Counted from the first letter of the stretch, positions 1-10,767 are shown. The stretch: DNA of 64,000 nucleotides from Pseudoalteromonas citrea (GCF_000238375.3 NZ_AHBZ03000014.1:868001-932000); one strand, 5' to 3'. Made by a program: numbers and translations. Notes: generated from the letters alone by a model not told the origin.

Positions 1-577
1 TAAACTCTTTTAATTTGCTAACAGCCGCTAAATGGTCCGTCAAAACGACCACTCGATTAATACACTCTCTCGCAAAGGTCACACTATCTAGCGGAGATAA
101 CATATTATGCGCGGCTAAACGTTCGCTATTAAATGCACTCGGCAGCACACCTCGATGCAAAGCTAGCCAGTCTAAATAATGCATCGGCAAAGGTCGCTTT
201 AACGCAATCTGCGAAATTGCGTCAATATCTTGGGCTACTTTTAACAGTGCAACTAAGCGCGTCACCTGAGACTGTGACGCATGGTTTAAATAACGCTGCC
301 AATAAACCCTACTTCGTGCATATAAACCTTGCCCAGCAAGCCGAACTGCCCATTCAAAAGCAATCTCGGGCTGCTCTAGTTTTGATAAAGAGCGAATGGT
401 TGCATCTGGCAGTGCATGTAACACAACACGTGATTGTGCTTGATAAAATGAATGTGGATGCAGCGCTAAGAAAGCGGCTTGACTGTGTGAACTTAAAAGA
501 AGGGGGTGATGGCCACTTTGGGCCATCAAAAACAAACAGCTTATAACGATTAAACTGTACTTAGCCTGCGTTTTCAC
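1..577 (-). CDS. Partial secreted protein of unknown function, 3' end beyond the left edge
   Basis: The minus strand is open from about 577 to the window edge. A GTG at 577-575 begins a good signal peptide (MKTQAKYSL..VISCLFLMAQSG). That start overlaps the last 17 bases of nlpI, with an ATG at 526 as a weaker alternative. The mature part is mostly helical-looking, with aromatic and leucine-rich segments (WAVRLAGQGLYARSRVYWQRY) reminiscent of a repeat protein, but I do not recognise the family. It would be the last gene seen in the metY-to-nlpI transcription unit. The opposite-strand reading frame at 133-546 is probably a shadow of it. No clear Shine-Dalgarno precedes the GTG, so translational coupling to nlpI is inferred. 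Confidence 0.6.
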   Translation of the reverse strand, partial: MKTQAKYSLIVISCLFLMAQSGHHPLLLSSHSQAAFLALHPHSFYQAQSRVVLHALPDATIRSLSKLEQPEIAFEWAVRLAGQGLYARSRVYWQRYLNHASQSQVTRLVALLKVAQDIDAISQIALKRPLPMHYLDWLALHRGVLPSAFNSERLAAHNMLSPLDSVTFARECINRVVVLTDHLAAVSKLKEF

Positions 578-1439
578 GGGCTAACAAATCTAACTCTAAA
601 CGTGCATATTTATGTTCTACAAACTCAAACACGTTAGTTGCTAAGGTTAATTTGAAAAAATCAACGGCTACATCAGCCTTACCTTCACTTTGGTACAATT
701 TTGCAAGATAAAAATACGCTTCACACAAGCGCTCTGAATACTCTTTTTGATCCTTTACGCCAGTAGAAAGCTGCTTTAGAAATTGCCCTTCAGACAACTC
801 CCCCAAATATAGCGCAACTAACTGTGAAGACCATTCTTCACTATTTATTGCTTGCTGGTTAGCTTTGAGGGTCGCTTTTGCAGCAATAGGATCTAATTTA
901 GATTGCGCTAAATATAACCACATTGCGCGATATGCATCTTGCGGAGAGCGTTCTAAAAATGATGTTAAATCATCAGTTGCTAGTTCAGAGCGATCGCCAT
1001 AATACAACGCAATACCGCGATTTAAATACGCATATTCATGCTGTTCGTCAATCTCTAGCACAGTGTCAAACATTTCATAGGCTTTGCCAAATTCTTGCAG
1101 CAATGTATGGTGAATACCTAAAAAATTGTAAACCTCAGCCAAATCTGGCTTCATTTTAATCGCGCGATTAAAGTCAATTCTCGCCAAAGTGCTTAAGCCT
1201 AAGCTGTCGTAAAGCATACCGCGGTTATAATAAAGCTGCGCACGTTGCTCTTTGGGTAAATCAACACCCAGTAATAATTCAGAATAGCGCGCAATGGCAA
1301 TCTCATTACGAAAATTAGCTTGTAAAGGAACACTCAAAGGTACATTTACAACACGTTGTTCAACTGGTTGCTCGGTAGATTGACAACCCATTAATCCAAC
1401 GAGTACCAGGGGTAAAACGATGATGGATTTTAAATTCAT
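561..1439 (-). CDS. nlpI: Lipoprotein NlpI, TPR scaffold of murein hydrolases
   Basis: This 292-residue protein starts with a lipoprotein signal peptide ending in lipobox LMGC (Cys at about residue 19). Tetratricopeptide repeats follow, with helices around YYNRGMLYDSLG, VYNFLGIHHTL and AYLNRGIALYYG. In E. coli, NlpI is an outer-membrane lipoprotein that scaffolds peptidoglycan endopeptidases and the Prc protease, and it lies directly downstream of pnp as here. The length matches the family (about 294). The 109-bp gap to pnp contains the pnp terminator, so nlpI probably depends on read-through or its own promoter. Identity rests on the lipobox, the TPR pattern and synteny. Confidence 0.92.
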   Translation of the reverse strand: MNLKSIIVLPLVLVGLMGCQSTEQPVEQRVVNVPLSVPLQANFRNEIAIARYSELLLGVDLPKEQRAQLYYNRGMLYDSLGLSTLARIDFNRAIKMKPDLAEVYNFLGIHHTLLQEFGKAYEMFDTVLEIDEQHEYAYLNRGIALYYGDRSELATDDLTSFLERSPQDAYRAMWLYLAQSKLDPIAAKATLKANQQAINSEEWSSQLVALYLGELSEGQFLKQLSTGVKDQKEYSERLCEAYFYLAKLYQSEGKADVAVDFFKLTLATNVFEFVEHKYARLELDLLARENAG

Positions 1440-1492
1440 ATCCTTCCTTTGGTCAGCCTAACTCTAAATTCAATGAACTTGCATTAAAGCAT

Positions 1493-1520
1493 AAAAAAGG
1501 GGGCCAATCAGCCCCCTTTT
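1493..1520 (-). terminator. Intrinsic terminator downstream of pnp
   Basis: On the minus strand a G/C stem (GGGGGC with GCCCCC) with a short loop is followed by a run of six T residues. It lies about 30 bases past the pnp stop, before nlpI. The sequence is near-symmetric (A-run on one side, T-run on the other). Confidence 0.8.
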
Positions 1521-1548
1521 ACATAGTAAATAACTTATTTACACAAAA

Positions 1549-3675
1549 TTACTCAGCAGGCGCTTCTGGCGCTGGCGTAGCTGATTGCTCTAACGCTTCT
1601 TTAATGCTCAGACGTACGCGACCTTGGCGGTCTACTTCTAGTACTTTAACTTTCACTTCCTGACCAACAGTTAGGTGGTCGCCTACGCTGTTAACACGCT
1701 CAGGGCTGATCTGTGAAATATGAACTAGGCCATCTTTACCTGGTAATACGTTTACAAACGCACCGAAGTCAACGATACGTACAACTTTACCATTGTAGAT
1801 AGTGCCAACTTCTAGTTCAGCAGTAAGCGCTTCAATACGAGAGATAGCATCTTTCGCACTTAGGCCGTCTGTTGCTGCAATTTTGATCGTACCATCGTCT
1901 TCAATTTCAATCGTTGTGCCCGTTTCTTCAGTTAACTGACGAATTGTAGCGCCACCTTTACCAATTACTTCAGCAATCTTCTTCGGTGGGATATTCATTG
2001 TATATATACGAGGTGCAAATTCAGAAAGCTCTTCTGAAGGTGCTGCAATTGCTTCATCCATCACTGATAGAATGTGTAAACGTGCTGCTTTAGCTTGTTT
2101 AAGTGCAATTTGCATGATTTCTTTGTTGATACCTTCAATCTTGATATCCATCTGCAATGCAGTAATACCCGCTTCAGTACCAGCTACTTTAAAGTCCATG
2201 TCACCTAAGTGATCTTCGTCACCTAAAATGTCAGAAAGAACAACAAAGTTTTCTTCTTCTTTAACTAGACCCATCGCGATACCCGCAACAGATGCTTTGA
2301 TTGGTACACCAGCATTCATTAGCGCAAGTGACGTACCACATACAGAAGCCATTGAAGAAGAACCATTTGATTCTGTGATTTCAGATACCACACGGATAGA
2401 GTATGGGAAGTCTGTCAATGTTGGCATTACAGCTTGAATACCACGCTTTGCAAGGTTACCGTGGCCGATTTCACGACGCTTAGGAGAACCAACAAAACCA
2501 GTTTCGCCTACACAGAATGGAGGGAAGTTATAGTTAAGCATGAAGTGGTTTTTATGTGTACCAGTTAAATCGTCGATTAACTGTGAATCACGTTCCGTAC
2601 CTAAAGTAGCTGTAACTAGCGCCTGAGTTTCACCACGAGTGAAAATAGCAGAGCCGTGAGTACGTGGTAACACACCTGTCATTACGTCAAGTGCACGAAC
2701 CATATCTGGTTCACGACCATCAATACGCTTCTCGCCAGCAATGATACGGCTACGTACGATGTTCTTCTCTAATGCACCAAATAATTTACCAACTTCTTGC
2801 GTATCTAACGTTTCGCCTTCAGCTAGTTCAGCAGTAAGTGCTTCAACCACACCTTCTTTTGCTGCAGTTAGCGCTGTTTTACGCTCTACTTTGTCTGTGA
2901 TCAAGTAAGCTGCGCCTACTTTATCAGCTGCTAGTGCTGCAACTTTGTCTGACGCTGCAACGTTTTTCTCTGGTGCAGTCCAATCCCAAGTAGGCTTACC
3001 TGCTTCAGCTTTAAATTCATTGATAGCAGTGATGATCGCTTGAGATTGCTCATGACCATACACAACTGCACCAAGCATTACGTCTTCTGGTAATACGTCT
3101 GCTTCAGACTCAACCATAAGTACCGCGTTTTCAGTACCTGCAACAACAAGATCAAGCTTACTTTCTTCAAGCTCTTTTAAAGTTGGGTTTAGTACATACT
3201 GGTCATCGATATAACCAACACGTGCAGCACCAATTGGGCCACTGAATGGAATACCAGAAATAGCAAGAGCGGCTGAAGTACCGATCATCGCAACCATATC
3301 AGGTTGGATTTCAGGGTTAACAGACACAACCGTAGCAATAACTTGTACTTCGTTTACAAAGCCATTCGGGAAAAGAGGACGAATTGGACGGTCAATAAGG
3401 CGTGCAATCAGTGTCTCGCCATCATTTGGACGACCTTCACGCTTCAAGAAACCACCTGGGATACGACCCGCAGCGTACATACGCTCTTGGTAGTTAACTG
3501 TTAGTGGGAAGAAGTCTTGACCCGGTTGTGCGTCACGCTTACCTACAACAGTAACAAGTACTGAAGTATCGCCGATGCTTGCTAGTACTGCACCATCTGC
3601 TTGACGAGCAATCGCGCCAGTTTCGATTGTGACCGTGTGTTGGCCTAGTTGAAATTCTTTAATAATTGCTTGCAC
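1549..3675 (-). CDS. pnp: Polyribonucleotide nucleotidyltransferase (PNPase)
   Basis: PNPase is the phosphorolytic 3'-5' exoribonuclease and RNA-degradosome component. The protein shows two RNase PH-like halves (first half from [10 protein letters not shown]; second around [16 protein letters not shown]), then a KH domain with [11 protein letters not shown] and a C-terminal S1 domain ([18 protein letters not shown]). I chose the GTG at 3675 because AAGGAA lies just upstream and the protein then begins [10 protein letters not shown], aligning with the E. coli N-terminus. That gives 708 residues against about 711 usual. An upstream ATG at 3747 would add an unrelated hydrophobic stretch inside the structured leader. 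Confidence 0.96.
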   Translation of the reverse strand: MQAIIKEFQLGQHTVTIETGAIARQADGAVLASIGDTSVLVTVVGKRDAQPGQDFFPLTVNYQERMYAAGRIPGGFLKREGRPNDGETLIARLIDRPIRPLFPNGFVNEVQVIATVVSVNPEIQPDMVAMIGTSAALAISGIPFSGPIGAARVGYIDDQYVLNPTLKELEESKLDLVVAGTENAVLMVESEADVLPEDVMLGAVVYGHEQSQAIITAINEFKAEAGKPTWDWTAPEKNVAASDKVAALAADKVGAAYLITDKVERKTALTAAKEGVVEALTAELAEGETLDTQEVGKLFGALEKNIVRSRIIAGEKRIDGREPDMVRALDVMTGVLPRTHGSAIFTRGETQALVTATLGTERDSQLIDDLTGTHKNHFMLNYNFPPFCVGETGFVGSPKRREIGHGNLAKRGIQAVMPTLTDFPYSIRVVSEITESNGSSSMASVCGTSLALMNAGVPIKASVAGIAMGLVKEEENFVVLSDILGDEDHLGDMDFKVAGTEAGITALQMDIKIEGINKEIMQIALKQAKAARLHILSVMDEAIAAPSEELSEFAPRIYTMNIPPKKIAEVIGKGGATIRQLTEETGTTIEIEDDGTIKIAATDGLSAKDAISRIEALTAELEVGTIYNGKVVRIVDFGAFVNVLPGKDGLVHISQISPERVNSVGDHLTVGQEVKVKVLEVDRQGRVRLSIKEALEQSATPAPEAPAE

Positions 3676-3833
3676 AAATATTTCCTTAAATAAAACAAAA
3701 TATAGACGCCAACTAGTACCAATTACAGTCTTAAATAGACTAAACAATCTATTTAAGCACTACAATTGGCAAAAGCGCTGGCGCTGACTTAGCCCAATGC
3801 TAAGCGGGTGTTAGTATACGTGGAGAACACCCA
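3676..3833 (-). promoter_or_regulatory. Structured pnp leader with several hairpins
   Basis: Between the rpsO terminator and the pnp start the minus strand can form a GGGTGTT/AACACCC stem (arms 3826-3832 and 3806-3812) and a CTTAGC/GCTAAG stem (arms 3799-3804 and 3788-3793). A short AGCGC/GCGCT element follows. In enterobacteria the pnp leader hairpin is cut by RNase III and PNPase then autoregulates. Conservation of that mechanism here is an inference from position and structure. Confidence 0.5.
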
Positions 3834-3863
3834 CAAAAAAAGGGGCTTGAAAGCCCCTTTTTT
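3834..3863 (-). terminator. Intrinsic terminator of rpsO
   Basis: The minus strand reads GGGGC-TTTCAA-GCCCC followed by seven T residues, about 40 bases after the rpsO stop. The A-run on the other flank makes it symmetric. It separates rpsO from pnp, which are nevertheless adjacent as in E. coli. Confidence 0.85.
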
Positions 3864-3899
3864 AATGTTAGCTAAAAAAGCCAACAATCAATCAAAAGA

Positions 3900-4169
3900 T
3901 TAGCGACGTAGGCCAAGCTCTTTGATTAGCGCTGAGTAACGCTCAACGTTTTTACCTTTAAGGTAATCAAGTAATTTACGACGTTGGCTAACTTTGCGAA
4001 GAAGACCACGACGTGAGTGGAAATCATGCTTATGATCAGCGAAGTGACCTTGTAGCTTGTTGATGTCGAAAGTAAGAAGTGCTACTTGTACTTCAGGTGA
4101 ACCAGTGTCGCCTTCAACACGTGCAAATTTAGCAACGATTTCTACTTTTTCTTGAGTACTTAGTGACAT
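3900..4169 (-). CDS. rpsO: 30S ribosomal protein S15
   Basis: S15 is an 89-residue primary 16S rRNA-binding protein of the small-subunit platform. The sequence has the family core [14 protein letters not shown], the motif [11 protein letters not shown] and the C-terminal helix RRKLLDYLK, at exactly the usual length. A GGAG Shine-Dalgarno lies 7 bases before the ATG. It sits between truB and pnp as in other gammaproteobacteria and has its own promoter and terminator. Confidence 0.98.
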   Translation of the reverse strand: MSLSTQEKVEIVAKFARVEGDTGSPEVQVALLTFDINKLQGHFADHKHDFHSRRGLLRKVSQRRKLLDYLKGKNVERYSALIKELGLRR

Positions 4170-4241
4170 AATAACTCCAAAATTAATTTAAATTGTGCTT
4201 AAGCCGATCACTAATTCAGCAAAAGCGAGTAAGCGGCGCGC

Positions 4242-4250
4242 AGTATAGCA
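4242..4250 (-). promoter_or_regulatory. Extended -10 promoter of rpsO
   Basis: The minus strand reads TG-C-TATACT followed by a GC-rich discriminator (GCGCGCC). This fits an extended -10 promoter under stringent control, as expected for a ribosomal-protein gene. It lies about 75 bases upstream of the rpsO ATG, just after the truB stop. No good -35 hexamer is visible. Confidence 0.5.
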
Positions 4251-4277
4251 ATATTCGCCGCGTGAGACTAGAAAAAA

Positions 4278-5213
4278 CTATTGGTTAGTTGCCAGTGCGC
4301 GTTTGGCTTTTAAATGGCCATCAGGGTTACGTTCCCCAATGCCAATAAACTGCCCATCTGCAACCACTTTAATAATACCCTCGGGTACCGTGCCGCACAC
4401 TACGACCTGACCATGGCTAAATGCCACACCTTGCTCCGCCGAGATCTCCACTACGGGTAAATCGACTAAAGCAGTGTCCATCGGCAACAGTAATTCATCT
4501 AGGTATGTTGAAGGCTCTACCCCTTCTACTTTTGCCTGTTGTAGCTTTGCTTCTAGCTGTTCGATGGTAACCATTTGCTCACTTGGATAATGGCCCACTT
4601 TCGAACGATGCAACATAATGACATGCGCACCACACCCTAGCTTTTCACCTAAATCATCCACGATAGTACGAATATAGGTGCCTTTAGATACATGCGCTGT
4701 CATCTGAATTTCTTCATTCTCAGCGTCATACTCATCAAGCGTTAGGCTATATACATTTATTTTTCGACATTTGCGCGGAACTTCAATGCCCTCTCTGGCA
4801 TATTTATATAAAGGCTGACCTTGATATTTTAATGCTGAGTACATTGAAGGATATTGATCAGTTTCACCCAAGAAACCTGTGATTTCTTTTTGTAAACCAT
4901 CCAGCGTGATATCTACAGGGCGCGTCTCAACAACTTCACCGTCAGAATCAGAGGTGGTTGTGCGTTCGCCTAACTTGGCACGCACAACATAGGTTTTATC
5001 AGTATCTAATAAAAACTGTGTGAACTTGGTCGCTTCACCAAAACAAATGGGTAGCATGCCTGTTGCCAGTGGATCTAATGCACCGGTATGACCTGCTTTT
5101 TGCGCAAAGTAAATACCTTTCGCTTGTTGCAACGCTTTATTCGAAGAGATCCCTTCAGGTTTGTGCAAAAGCACGATGCCATCAACCGGACGACCTTTTG
5201 AACGTCTTGCCAT
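4278..5213 (-). CDS. truB: tRNA pseudouridine-55 synthase
   Basis: TruB converts U55 of the T-arm of tRNAs to pseudouridine. The 311-residue protein contains the catalytic segment [15 protein letters not shown] with the nucleophilic Asp at residue 47, the following [12 protein letters not shown], and the KGTYIRT block of TruB-type synthases. A PUA-like C-terminal region ends at KAKRALA. It overlaps the rbfA stop by one base and shares its operon. Confidence 0.97.
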   Translation of the reverse strand: MARRSKGRPVDGIVLLHKPEGISSNKALQQAKGIYFAQKAGHTGALDPLATGMLPICFGEATKFTQFLLDTDKTYVVRAKLGERTTTSDSDGEVVETRPVDITLDGLQKEITGFLGETDQYPSMYSALKYQGQPLYKYAREGIEVPRKCRKINVYSLTLDEYDAENEEIQMTAHVSKGTYIRTIVDDLGEKLGCGAHVIMLHRSKVGHYPSEQMVTIEQLEAKLQQAKVEGVEPSTYLDELLLPMDTALVDLPVVEISAEQGVAFSHGQVVVCGTVPEGIIKVVADGQFIGIGERNPDGHLKAKRALATNQ

Positions 5214-5611
5214 TACTCTTGCTCATCCTCCGATGACTCAGGTCCACGCTTTTCGTTATCATCACGAATAACTGAATCAACGAGATTTGAAATACGCATA
5301 CCTTCAAGTAACGAGTTGTCTACCACAAAACGTAGTTCTGGCATGATACGCGCACGAATACGCTTACCTAGAATAGAACGAATATAGCCCGTTGCATCAT
5401 TTAAGATGGCAACACTTTGCTTAGTCTTATCTTCATCACTGGTATTCAATACCGTAATAAAGATTTTTGCGTAAGATAAGTCTCTTGATACTTCAACCGC
5501 GGAAACCGTCACCATGCCTAAGCGTGGGTCTTTAATTTCGCGTTGTAATATCACAGCAATCTCTTTTTGGATTTGCTGGCCAACTCTATCTGTGCGAGAA
5601 AATTCTCTCAT
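5213..5611 (-). CDS. rbfA: 30S ribosome-binding factor A
   Basis: RbfA is a KH-fold 30S maturation and cold-adaptation factor. The sequence matches the family: [23 protein letters not shown], then [10 protein letters not shown], and [26 protein letters not shown] prefer the ATG at 5611 ([12 protein letters not shown] follows). Starting at the GTG at 5620 would add three residues. The C-terminus is acidic, as usual. It is tightly coupled to truB. Confidence 0.95.
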   Translation of the reverse strand: MREFSRTDRVGQQIQKEIAVILQREIKDPRLGMVTVSAVEVSRDLSYAKIFITVLNTSDEDKTKQSVAILNDATGYIRSILGKRIRARIMPELRFVVDNSLLEGMRISNLVDSVIRDDNEKRGPESSEDEQE

Positions 5612-5676
5612 CTTCACCACTTATAAATTTTAACTTATTGAAAAACAATAATAAGTTTAATTAGTTTTAAACGAAC

Positions 5677-5700
5677 AAATGGGGGCTAGTGCCCCCATTT
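5677..5700 (-). terminator. Hairpin between infB and rbfA
   Basis: A perfect 10-bp stem (AAATGGGGGC with GCCCCCATTT) with a 4-base loop lies about 20 bases after the infB stop. The T-run is poor (ATTTGTTC), so it is either a weak terminator or attenuator, or an mRNA-stabilising or processing hairpin that sets infB against rbfA-truB expression. Confidence 0.55.
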
Positions 5701-5722
5701 CAACCATTATTATAGCAATGGT

Positions 5723-8371
5723 TTACAATGTACGTTGAACTTCAACCGTCTCGAATACTTCGATTTGGTCGCCAACTTTAACATCGTTGTAGTTCTTAAC
5801 ACCGATACCACATTCCATGCCGTTACGCACTTCTTGTACGTCGTCTTTAAAGCGACGAAGTGACTCAAGTTCACCTTCGTAGATAACCACGTTTTCACGA
5901 AGTACACGGATTGGCGCGCTACGCTTAACGATGCCTTCTGTAACCATACAACCCGCGATTGCGCCGATTTTAGGAGACTTGAATACATCACGAACTTCAG
6001 CAAGACCAATGATCTCTTGCTTAAATTCAGGTGCTAGCATACCAGACATCGCTTGCTTAACTTCTTCAATCAAGCTGTAGATAACGCTGTAGTAACGTAA
6101 ATCAAGGTTTTCAGAGTCAACCACTTTACGCGCAGATGCATCAGCACGTACGTTAAAGCCAACAATGATTGCATTTGAAGCTGCAGCAAGTGTTGCATCA
6201 GTTTCTGTGATACCACCTACGCCACTACCAACGATCTTCACTTTAACTTCATCTGTAGAGAGTTTAACAAGTGAATCTGCAATCGCCTGAATTGAACCTT
6301 GAACGTCCGCTTTCAATACAACATTTACTTCTGACACATTGCCTTCAGTCATGTTGCTGAACATGTTCTCTAGCTTCGCTTTTTGCTGACGCGCCAGTTT
6401 AACATCACGGAATTTACCTTGACGGTACAATGCAACTTCACGTGCTTTACGCTCGTCTTTAACAACAGTCGCTTCATCACCCGCAGCAGGTACACCAGAC
6501 AGACCTAATACTTCTACCGGGATAGAAGGACCAGCAGTCTTGATTTCTTTACCGTTTTCGTCACGCATTGCACGAACACGACCATACTCAAGACCACAAA
6601 GCACGATATCGCCTTGCTTAAGCTGACCAGATTGAACAAGTACAGTTGCAACTGGACCACGGCCTTTATCAAGACGTGATTCAATAACAACACCTGCACC
6701 CATACCTTGTGTTGGTGCAGTTAGCTCTAATAGCTCAGATTGCATTAGAACCGCTTCTAGAAGCTCATCAACACCAGTACCCGCTTTTGCAGAGATGTGT
6801 GCAAATTGCGTATCGCCGCCCCACTCTTCTGGGATAACGTCTAGCTGTGCTAGTTCGTTCTTAACGCGATCTGGATCAGCGCCTTCTTTATCCATTTTGT
6901 TCACAGCAACAATTAAAGGTACACCCGCTGCTTTAGCGTGTTGTACAGCTTCTTTTGTTTGAGGCATTACACCATCATCTGCGGCAACAACTAGGATAAC
7001 GATATCAGTTGCTTTTGCACCACGTGCACGCATTGACGTAAACGCTGCGTGTCCTGGAGTATCTAAGAAGGTGATCATGCCGCCTTCCGTTTCAACGTGA
7101 TATGCACCAATGTGCTGTGTAATACCACCGGCTTCGCCAGACGCTACTTTTGCACTTCGAATGTAATCAAGCGTTGACGTTTTACCGTGGTCAACGTGAC
7201 CCATTACCGTTACTACTGGTGCACGTGATTCAGTTGACTCAACTTCACTACGGTCATTCAATACTTGTACTTCTAGCTCATTTTCTTTTACTAGAACTAC
7301 TTTGTGACCCATTTCTTCAGCAACTAGTTGTGCTGTTTCTTGGTCGATAACTTGGTTAATCGTAACCATGTCACCCATTTTCATCATCGTTTTAACGACT
7401 TCAGTGCCTTTTACAGCCATACGAGAAGCGAGTTCAGCAACAGCAATTGTTTCACTGATACGTACTTCTTGTTTCACATCTGCAACTGGCTTTTGGAAAC
7501 CGTGCTGTAAAGATGAAGGCGCTTTTAGTTTACCTTTACGGCCTCTTGAAGGCGCCTCAGCTCTTGCAGGTGCTTTTTTCTTTTTCTTGCGACGCGCACT
7601 TTTCTCTTCGCGTGCATCTGACTCATCTTCTGCTTCACGTGCATAAGTTGATGTAGTCAGGTGATGGTCAGCCGTTTCTTCGCGACGACGGCGTTCCTCT
7701 TCTTCTTTTTTCCAACGAGCTTCATTTTCTTCAGCTAGTTTACGCGCCACTTCTGCTTGACGCTTCGCTTCTTCTTCAGCTTTTATCAATGCTGCCTCTT
7801 CTGCTTCTTTTTGCAGACGCTCCGCTTCTAGGCGGTCTTTTTCAACTTTCGCACTATCCACTTTCTTGTCCTGCGGTTGATTGGCTTTTCGCTCAGCTTC
7901 AGCTTTGCGTTTTGCCTCTTCTTTAACTTTACGCTCAGCGTCTTCTTTTGCTTTACGCTCAGCATCTTCTTTGGCCTTTTGCTCAGCTACTTGCTGTGCT
8001 TTTAATTCAGCCTCTTTACGGCTAGCTTCTTCTGCAGCTAGACGTTCTTGCTCTTTCTCTTGGTCAATAGTGCTCTTTTTCACGTAAGTACGTTTTTTAC
8101 GTACTTCAACCTGAACGGCCTTGTCTTTACCCGTAGAGCCTTTCACATTTAATGTGCTTTTGCTTTTACGTTGTAAAGTCATACGTTCAGGGCCTTCAGC
8201 ACCTTTACCACCGTGTTGCTTACTTAGGTGATCAAGTAACTGAGCCTTTTCAGATTCAGTAACACTATCAGTCTCGCCTTTGGTGATCCCTGCATCGTTT
8301 AATTGCTGCAGCAATTTATCAACAGTTGTATCAATAGTCTCGGCTAGTTTTTCAATGCTTACTTCTGCCAT
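5723..8371 (-). CDS. infB: Translation initiation factor IF-2
   Basis: IF-2 is the GTPase that places fMet-tRNA on the 30S subunit. The 882-residue protein has an IF2 N-terminal domain ([21 protein letters not shown]), then a long Lys/Glu/Ala-rich charged linker at about residues 90-300. The GTPase follows, with G1 GHVDHGKTS near residue 390, [15 protein letters not shown], and NKMDKEGAD. The C-terminal domains bind fMet-tRNA ([16 protein letters not shown]). Internal translation starts, known for E. coli IF-2, could exist but cannot be seen here. The 24-bp gap to nusA indicates co-transcription. Confidence 0.97.
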   Translation of the reverse strand: MAEVSIEKLAETIDTTVDKLLQQLNDAGITKGETDSVTESEKAQLLDHLSKQHGGKGAEGPERMTLQRKSKSTLNVKGSTGKDKAVQVEVRKKRTYVKKSTIDQEKEQERLAAEEASRKEAELKAQQVAEQKAKEDAERKAKEDAERKVKEEAKRKAEAERKANQPQDKKVDSAKVEKDRLEAERLQKEAEEAALIKAEEEAKRQAEVARKLAEENEARWKKEEEERRRREETADHHLTTSTYAREAEDESDAREEKSARRKKKKKAPARAEAPSRGRKGKLKAPSSLQHGFQKPVADVKQEVRISETIAVAELASRMAVKGTEVVKTMMKMGDMVTINQVIDQETAQLVAEEMGHKVVLVKENELEVQVLNDRSEVESTESRAPVVTVMGHVDHGKTSTLDYIRSAKVASGEAGGITQHIGAYHVETEGGMITFLDTPGHAAFTSMRARGAKATDIVILVVAADDGVMPQTKEAVQHAKAAGVPLIVAVNKMDKEGADPDRVKNELAQLDVIPEEWGGDTQFAHISAKAGTGVDELLEAVLMQSELLELTAPTQGMGAGVVIESRLDKGRGPVATVLVQSGQLKQGDIVLCGLEYGRVRAMRDENGKEIKTAGPSIPVEVLGLSGVPAAGDEATVVKDERKAREVALYRQGKFRDVKLARQQKAKLENMFSNMTEGNVSEVNVVLKADVQGSIQAIADSLVKLSTDEVKVKIVGSGVGGITETDATLAAASNAIIVGFNVRADASARKVVDSENLDLRYYSVIYSLIEEVKQAMSGMLAPEFKQEIIGLAEVRDVFKSPKIGAIAGCMVTEGIVKRSAPIRVLRENVVIYEGELESLRRFKDDVQEVRNGMECGIGVKNYNDVKVGDQIEVFETVEVQRTL

Positions 8372-8395
8372 AGTGTGTGTTACTCCGTTAATAAA

Positions 8396-9898
8396 TTATT
8401 CGTCTTCACCAAACCAACAAATGTTACGTGCAGCCATGATTAACTGCCCAGCATCTTGCTCTGATAACTCTGTAATTTCTACTAGCTCGTCAATTCCCTG
8501 CTCAGCTAAGTCTTCAAGTGTTACAACACCTTTGCTTGCCATAACAAATGCCAAATGACGCTCTAACCCTTCTAGTGCAAGCAGGTCTTCAGCAGGCTCT
8601 GCACCTTCAAGGCTTTCTTCTGTTTTAAGTGCTTTCGTTGTTAACGCATCTTTTGCACGATTACGCAGCTCTTCAACGGTGTCTTCATCAAGCCCGTCAA
8701 TTTCTAAGAACTCAGCAACAGGAACATACGCAACTTCTTCAAGCGTAGAGAAACCTTCATTAATTAATAGACCAGCGAAGTCATCATCAATGTCTAGGTT
8801 CTGTGTAAACAAGTTAACTAGCTTGTCTGACTCTTCTGAGTTCTTAGCATCCATGTCTTCAACAGTCATCACGTTTAGTTCCCACCCAGTTAACTGGCTA
8901 GCTAAACGAATGTTTTGACCATTACGACCAATCGCCTGTGCAAGGTTATCTGATTCTACAGCGATATCCATTGAACGCGAATCTTCATCCATTACGATAG
9001 AAGCGACTTCCGCTGGCGCCATCGCGTTAATAACAAACTGTGCAGGGTTATCATCGTATAATACGATATCAACACGCTCTCCACCTAGTTCAGTAGAAAC
9101 CGCTTGTACACGTGCACCACGCATACCAACACATGCACCAACAGGGTCAATGCGCTTGTCATTTGATTTAACTGCGATTTTTGCGCGAGAACCTGGGTCT
9201 CGTGCTGCGCCGCGAATTTCAATCATTTCTTCGCCAATTTCTGGCACCTCAATGCGGAATAACTCCATTAGCATTTCAGGCTTTGAACGCGTCACAAATA
9301 ATTGTGCACCACGTGCTTCAGGTTTTACTTCATAAAGTAAACCACGAACACGGTCACCAGGGCGGAAGCTTTCGCGTGGTAACATGTCATCACGGTAAAT
9401 AACAGCTTCAGCATTATTACCTAAATCAATAACAATCGCGTCACGGGTTGCTTTTTTAACAACACCCGTTACTAGCTCACCTTGTTGATCTTTGTATGCT
9501 TCAACAACTAGCGCTCTTTCAGCTTCACGTACTTTCTGTACGATAACCTGTTTTGCCATTTGCGTTGTAATACGGTCAAACTTAATTGACTCAATTTGCT
9601 CTTCAACAAAGTCACCAAGTTGCGTTTCAGGCTCTTCTACCTGTGCCGCTTCAAGCGTGATTTCTGAATACGGGTTTTCTAGTGAACCATCTTCTTGAGG
9701 GTCAACAGCCATCCAACGGCGGAAAGTATCGTACTCACCTGTTTTGCGATCGATTGATACACGTACTTCAATATCACCATCGTGTTTTTTCTTAGTTGCA
9801 GTCGCTAGAGCAAACTCTAACGCTTCAAAAATCTTTTCTTTTGGGACTGCCTTCTCATTGGAAACGGCTTCTGCCACCAATAATATCTCTTTTGCCAT
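8396..9898 (-). CDS. nusA: Transcription termination/antitermination factor NusA
   Basis: NusA binds RNA polymerase and modulates pausing, termination and antitermination. I chose the ATG at 9898, which gives the canonical N-terminus [20 protein letters not shown] with GAGG upstream. The frame is open back to 9931 but that extension has no family counterpart. The 500-residue protein shows the N-terminal RNAP-binding domain, an S1 domain ([21 protein letters not shown]), two KH domains ([35 protein letters not shown]) and two acidic C-terminal repeats (about residues 360-500). Confidence 0.96.
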   Translation of the reverse strand: MAKEILLVAEAVSNEKAVPKEKIFEALEFALATATKKKHDGDIEVRVSIDRKTGEYDTFRRWMAVDPQEDGSLENPYSEITLEAAQVEEPETQLGDFVEEQIESIKFDRITTQMAKQVIVQKVREAERALVVEAYKDQQGELVTGVVKKATRDAIVIDLGNNAEAVIYRDDMLPRESFRPGDRVRGLLYEVKPEARGAQLFVTRSKPEMLMELFRIEVPEIGEEMIEIRGAARDPGSRAKIAVKSNDKRIDPVGACVGMRGARVQAVSTELGGERVDIVLYDDNPAQFVINAMAPAEVASIVMDEDSRSMDIAVESDNLAQAIGRNGQNIRLASQLTGWELNVMTVEDMDAKNSEESDKLVNLFTQNLDIDDDFAGLLINEGFSTLEEVAYVPVAEFLEIDGLDEDTVEELRNRAKDALTTKALKTEESLEGAEPAEDLLALEGLERHLAFVMASKGVVTLEDLAEQGIDELVEITELSEQDAGQLIMAARNICWFGEDE

Positions 9899-9938
9899 AA
9901 GTAATGCCTCGCTTGCCCTTGTCCTTCGCACTCAATAT

Positions 9939-10394
9939 TTAAAATTTTGCGATGATGTTTGCACGCTCGATGTTACTGAGCATAATAAAATGTTCGTTAC
10001 CATCGATCTTTAACGTGATCATATCGGCGCTAACTGCGATTAAATCGCCTTTAAAGTTGCGTCGTCCATCTTGCGGAAGTTTAGTACGTACACGTACCTC
10101 TTCACCTTGTGCCATCTCATAATGAGCCAACTTAAATAGTGGCCTATCAACGCCTGGAGAAGACACTTCCAAATCATATTCGTTTGTAATCGGGTCTTCG
10201 ACGTCAAGAATCGCACTTACTTGTCTGCTTGCGTCAGCACAGTTATCTACGGTAACACCACCTTCATTTTCAATGTATACACGTAATGTAGAATGACGAC
10301 CGGCTTGTACAAACTCTAGACCTAATAATTCGAAGCCAAGTGCTTCTACAGCTGGCTCTAACATTTCAGTCAAATCTTGTTCGAGTTTTGTCAC
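9939..10394 (-). CDS. rimP: Ribosome maturation factor RimP
   Basis: RimP assists late 30S assembly. The protein matches the family in LEQDLTEMLEPAVEALGFELLGLEF, NCADASRQVSAILDVEDPI and YDLEVSSPGVDRPLF. I chose the GTG at 10394, because a strong GGAGG lies 6 bases upstream. Beginning at the ATG at 10415 would put that ribosome site inside the gene. The result is 151 residues, the normal length. It is the first protein gene of the metY-rimP-nusA-infB unit. Confidence 0.94.
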   Translation of the reverse strand: MTKLEQDLTEMLEPAVEALGFELLGLEFVQAGRHSTLRVYIENEGGVTVDNCADASRQVSAILDVEDPITNEYDLEVSSPGVDRPLFKLAHYEMAQGEEVRVRTKLPQDGRRNFKGDLIAVSADMITLKIDGNEHFIMLSNIERANIIAKF

Positions 10395-10412
10395 AAATTT
10401 CCTCCATACAAA

Positions 10413-10433
10413 CAAAAAAAGGGCTTAAGCCCC
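10413..10433 (-). terminator. Attenuator-like hairpin just before rimP
   Basis: On the minus strand GGGC-TTAA-GCCC is followed by seven T residues, and the rimP Shine-Dalgarno begins only about 7 bases further on. It resembles the terminators between metY and rimP in E. coli, where NusA-dependent attenuation is known. The same role here is inferred. Confidence 0.6.
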
Positions 10434-10490
10434 AATTATACTAGTTGCGTTGTACCAAGTATTACCAAAAGTAAGGTTTCAGATACAACA

Positions 10491-10512
10491 ACGCCCCGAA
10501 CCAAGCGGGGCG
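10491..10512 (-). terminator. GC-rich leader hairpin between metY and rimP
   Basis: An 8-bp perfect stem (ACGCCCCG with CGGGGCGT) and 6-base loop is followed on the minus strand by TTGTTGT. It is one of several stacked hairpins in the tRNA-rimP leader and is probably a terminator or attenuator. Confidence 0.5.
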
Positions 10513-10574
10513 TCACACCTAAAACAAAACTGTGTGGCCAAAGGCCTTACTTGGTTGCGGGCTTTACAGCCAAA

Positions 10575-10620
10575 TTAAGCCGAGGCTTAAAACGCAAAAC
10601 GCGCATTACATAGAATGCGC
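10575..10620 (-). terminator. Tandem hairpins directly downstream of tRNA-fMet
   Basis: Two stems follow the tRNA: GCGCATT/AATGCGC (10601-10620) followed by GTTTTGCGTTTT, and TTAAGCC/GGCTTAA (10575-10590) followed by TTTGG. They could end the short tRNA transcript or serve as 3'-processing signals for it. Confidence 0.5.
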
Positions 10621-10655
10621 GCTGCATCTAAAAAACATTGCTATTTTTCAGATGT

Positions 10656-10732
<77 letters not shown>

Positions 10733-10767
10733 CCAATGTGCAGCAAACACTGCAAAATATGCGCAGT

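Noticed and set aside
133-546. Plus-strand 137-codon reading frame
   Set aside because: The minus strand over the same bases is open to the window edge with a good signal peptide and continues the nlpI transcript. The plus frame has no ribosome site or family resemblance.
3676-3747. Longer pnp start at 3747
   Set aside because: The extension lies in the structured leader and encodes unrelated hydrophobic residues. The GTG at 3675 has a ribosome site.
7880-8090. Repetitive DNA inside infB suggesting a tandem repeat
   Set aside because: It encodes the Lys/Glu/Ala-rich charged linker expected in gammaproteobacterial IF-2. No independent repeat element is needed.
9899-9931. Longer nusA start at 9931
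   Set aside because: Residues before AKEILL have no NusA counterpart, and a GAGG site favours 9898.
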